From assembly GCA_031550915.1 (NCBI GenBank), contig JAVBOF010000115.1:1-8061 (forward strand): a DNA stretch of 8,061 nucleotides, in the 5' to 3' direction. The DNA comes from JAVBOF01 sp031550915 (lineage in GTDB: Bacteria; Bacillota; Clostridia; Christensenellales; MGBC116941). Numbering within the stretch: the first letter of the stretch is position 1; the number at the start of each line of letters is the position of its first letter. Both the position numbers and the translations under genes were made by a program. This document shows, piece by piece, positions 6,277 through 8,061 of the stretch. The notes under the pieces were generated by a model. That model ran no database searches, was not told where the DNA came from, and saw only the letters and a list, made by a program, of their open reading frames with translations.

Positions 6277-6455
6277 TAAGATCGAGTACTTTTTTATATT
6301 AATTTAGTACAGAATAAAAAGTCATAAATTCCATAAATATATGTTATTGGGTTATAATGTCTGTAGATTTATCTGCAATCAATTCATATTTGCATAAAGC
6401 TGTAATATCTTGATATGTTTTGATGATATACATATACCATTCTGTATTATTTTTA

Positions 6456-8061
6456 TCAACCGTTAACTTTGTTGCTTTTTGCGCGGGCATCCTTGTTCAA
6501 TATCTTTTTTCTCATACGTATAGACTTGGGAGTTACTTCAACAAGTTCGTCATCCTTAATGAATTCAAGCACCTGCTCAAGGCTGAATATGACCGGTGGA
6601 GTCAGCCTCAAAGCTTCATCCGATCCGGACGCGCGCATATTAGTCACGTGTTTCTTTTTGCATACATTCGCGACAAGATCCTCCGCTTTGGCGTTCTCGC
6701 CTACGATCATGCCTTCATATACATCGGTCGCAGCGTCAATAAAAAGCTTTCCGCGCTCCTGCGTATTATACAGGCCATATGCGGTCGCAGCTCCGGTTTC
6801 ATGCGCAACTATCGATCCGCGCAGCCTTTGGGGTATATCCCCTTTATACGGCTCATATCCATGAAAAATATGGCTCAAGATTCCGTACCCTTTGGTATCG
6901 GTCAGAAATTCCGAGCGGTAGCCCATCAGTCCGCGCGCGGGTATCAAAAACTCAAGCTTTGCACCCTCGTTTTCGTTCACCGTCATATTCTGTAGTTCCG
7001 CCCTTCTGGATCCAAGCTTTTCCATAACCGTCCCTATGTAATCTTCCGGTACGTCAAGCATCAACAGCTCTATTGGCTCATGCCTCACTCCACCGATATC
7101 CTTGTATATTACCTGCGGCCTCGAAACCTGAAATTCATATTCCTGCCTCCGCATCATCTCGATTAAAATGCTTAGATGCAGCTCTCCCCTGCCGGAAACC
7201 TTGAAGATATCTGGCGAATCCATCTCCTCCACGCGCATGCTGACATTCGTTTCGATCTCTTTAAAAAGCCTTTCTCTCAGATTCCGTGAGGTAACATACC
7301 GTCCCTCTTTGCCTGCAAAAGGGCTATCGTTGACCATAAACATCATTGATACCGTAGGCTCGTCGATATCGACAAACGGCAAAGCTTCCACTGCATTTTC
7401 ATCGCATACCGTCTCACCGATGTTTATATCATCTATGCCGGAAACTGCAACGATATCCCCGAACGCGGAGCTGTCGCATTCCACTCTCTTTAGTCCGTCA
7501 AAGGTATACAGCCTGGATATTTTAACTTTTTCTTCATTGCCATCCGCCCTGCAAAGCACAGCGTTCTGGCCTTTTGATATCTTTCCGCGCTCTATCCTTC
7601 CAATTCCAATCCTGCCGACATACTCATCATATTCGATATTGCTTATCAAAAGCTGCAGCGGCTTATCCTCGTCTCCGTCGGGCATGGGTATGTGCGAAAC
7701 GATTGTGTCGAACAAAGGCTGCATATCCCCTTCAGACGCCTTATAGTCCTCAGATGAGAATCCATGCCGAGCCGAACAATATATTATAGGAAAGTCCAGC
7801 TGGTTATCCTCGGCTCCGAGTTCGATAAAAAGCTCTAAAACCTCGTCAACGACTTCCATAGGCCTGGCATCGGGACGATCCACCTTGTTGACAACAACAA
7901 GCGGGATTTTCCCCAGCCCAAGCGCCTTCTTCAGAACAAATCTGGTCTGCGGCATACAGCCTTCAAATGCGTCGACAACAAGCAAAACCCCATCAACCAT
8001 CATAAGTATACGCTCGACTTCGCCGCCAAAATCAGCATGTCCCGGAGTATCGACAATGTTT
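6456..8061 (-). CDS. typA: Ribosome-associated GTPase TypA/BipA (N-terminus beyond window)
   Basis: The visible 534 residues are most of a TypA/BipA protein (usually about 610 residues); about 75 N-terminal residues with the P-loop are cut off by the right edge. The frame at the edge reads NIVDTPGHADFGGEVERI, the G3 motif with its catalytic His intact, followed by DAFEGCMPQTRFVL, then NKVD (G4) and CSA (G5). An EF-G-like domain II, domains III and V, and the TypA-specific C-terminal domain follow, ending in a basic tail (RMRKKILNKDARAKSNK). TypA binds the ribosome at the EF-G site and supports 50S assembly and growth under cold or stress. The true start is not in the window; the first visible ATG (8003) is internal. 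Spo0A lies downstream on the same strand. Confidence 0.96.
   Translation of the reverse strand, partial: NIVDTPGHADFGGEVERILMMVDGVLLVVDAFEGCMPQTRFVLKKALGLGKIPLVVVNKVDRPDARPMEVVDEVLELFIELGAEDNQLDFPIIYCSARHGFSSEDYKASEGDMQPLFDTIVSHIPMPDGDEDKPLQLLISNIEYDEYVGRIGIGRIERGKISKGQNAVLCRADGNEEKVKISRLYTFDGLKRVECDSSAFGDIVAVSGIDDINIGETVCDENAVEALPFVDIDEPTVSMMFMVNDSPFAGKEGRYVTSRNLRERLFKEIETNVSMRVEEMDSPDIFKVSGRGELHLSILIEMMRRQEYEFQVSRPQVIYKDIGGVRHEPIELLMLDVPEDYIGTVMEKLGSRRAELQNMTVNENEGAKLEFLIPARGLMGYRSEFLTDTKGYGILSHIFHGYEPYKGDIPQRLRGSIVAHETGAATAYGLYNTQERGKLFIDAATDVYEGMIVGENAKAEDLVANVCKKKHVTNMRASGSDEALRLTPPVIFSLEQVLEFIKDDELVEVTPKSIRMRKKILNKDARAKSNKVNG

Larger units (their letters stand above)
6158..6455. other. 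Intergenic region between typA and spo0A
   Basis: These 298 very AT-rich bases contain the spo0A ribosome binding site, 0A boxes, dyad and promoter in the part below about 6280. The part from about 6285 to 6455 holds no gene I can support and no convincing typA terminator. The only hairpin after the typA stop is an AT-rich one near 6426-6440 without a T-run, so read-through from typA into spo0A is possible. Confidence 0.6.

Noticed and set aside
6426..6440. AT-rich hairpin after typA as a terminator
   Set aside because: The stem is weak, with one wobble pair and a tiny loop, and no T-run follows on the minus strand.
6158..6455. Sigma-H promoter for spo0A
   Set aside because: GAAT-type -10 sequences occur, but none has an AGGA-type -35 at the right spacing.
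6420..6995. 191-codon open frame on the plus strand
   Set aside because: Mostly antisense to typA with no family signature; the minus-strand TypA protein explains the sequence.
7168..7746. 192-codon open frame on the plus strand
   Set aside because: Antisense to typA; Ser/Pro/Ile-rich low-information translation typical of a shadow frame.

Overview
The window comes from an endospore-forming Firmicute, most likely a member of the class Clostridia. The main evidence is a complete, canonical Spo0A (5381-6157, minus strand) and, beside it, a SpoIIQ-like membrane-anchored LytM/M23 protein (4507-5277, plus strand). GGAGG-type ribosome binding sites, TTG starts and AT-rich intergenic DNA agree with this. 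I cannot name a genus from the sequence alone.

Layout from left to right. (1) Positions 1-948, minus strand: a small operon with a PadR-family repressor, a DUF1700/HAAS membrane protein overlapping it by 4 bases, and possibly the first codons of a third gene running off the left edge. A near-perfect TATAAT and an inverted repeat upstream of padR suggest autoregulation. (2) Positions 1047-4181, minus strand: a divergent EF-G paralogue of the EF-G-2 type (its GTPase motifs differ from true FusA), followed after only 3 bases by a GT2 glycosyltransferase fused to a GtrA membrane domain. (3) Positions 4182-4506: a divergent intergenic region with a sigma-A-type promoter for the EF-G gene and, on the other strand, a sigma-F-like promoter next to the spoIIQ ribosome binding site. 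(4) spoIIQ (plus) and spo0A (minus) converge on a shared hairpin at 5313-5342. (5) Positions 6158-6455: the spo0A leader and promoter region, with 10-bp-phased Spo0A boxes and an unassigned TGTGAT/ATCACA inverted repeat over the -10. (6) From 6456 to the right edge, minus strand: most of the ribosome-associated GTPase gene typA/bipA, whose N-terminus lies outside the window.

Functionally, Spo0A is the master switch for sporulation, and SpoIIQ acts in the forespore membrane during engulfment after sigma-F is activated. These two genes therefore sit at the start and in the middle of the same developmental programme. The other genes are translation GTPases (TypA, EF-G-2) and envelope functions (GT2-GtrA, PadR/DUF1700), with no obvious tie to sporulation beyond adjacency. 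I saw no mobile element, CRISPR array, tRNA or rRNA, and no clearly new defence or metabolic system. The points most worth a second look are regulatory (spo0A and spoIIQ upstream regions) and the altered active-site residues in EF-G-2 and SpoIIQ.
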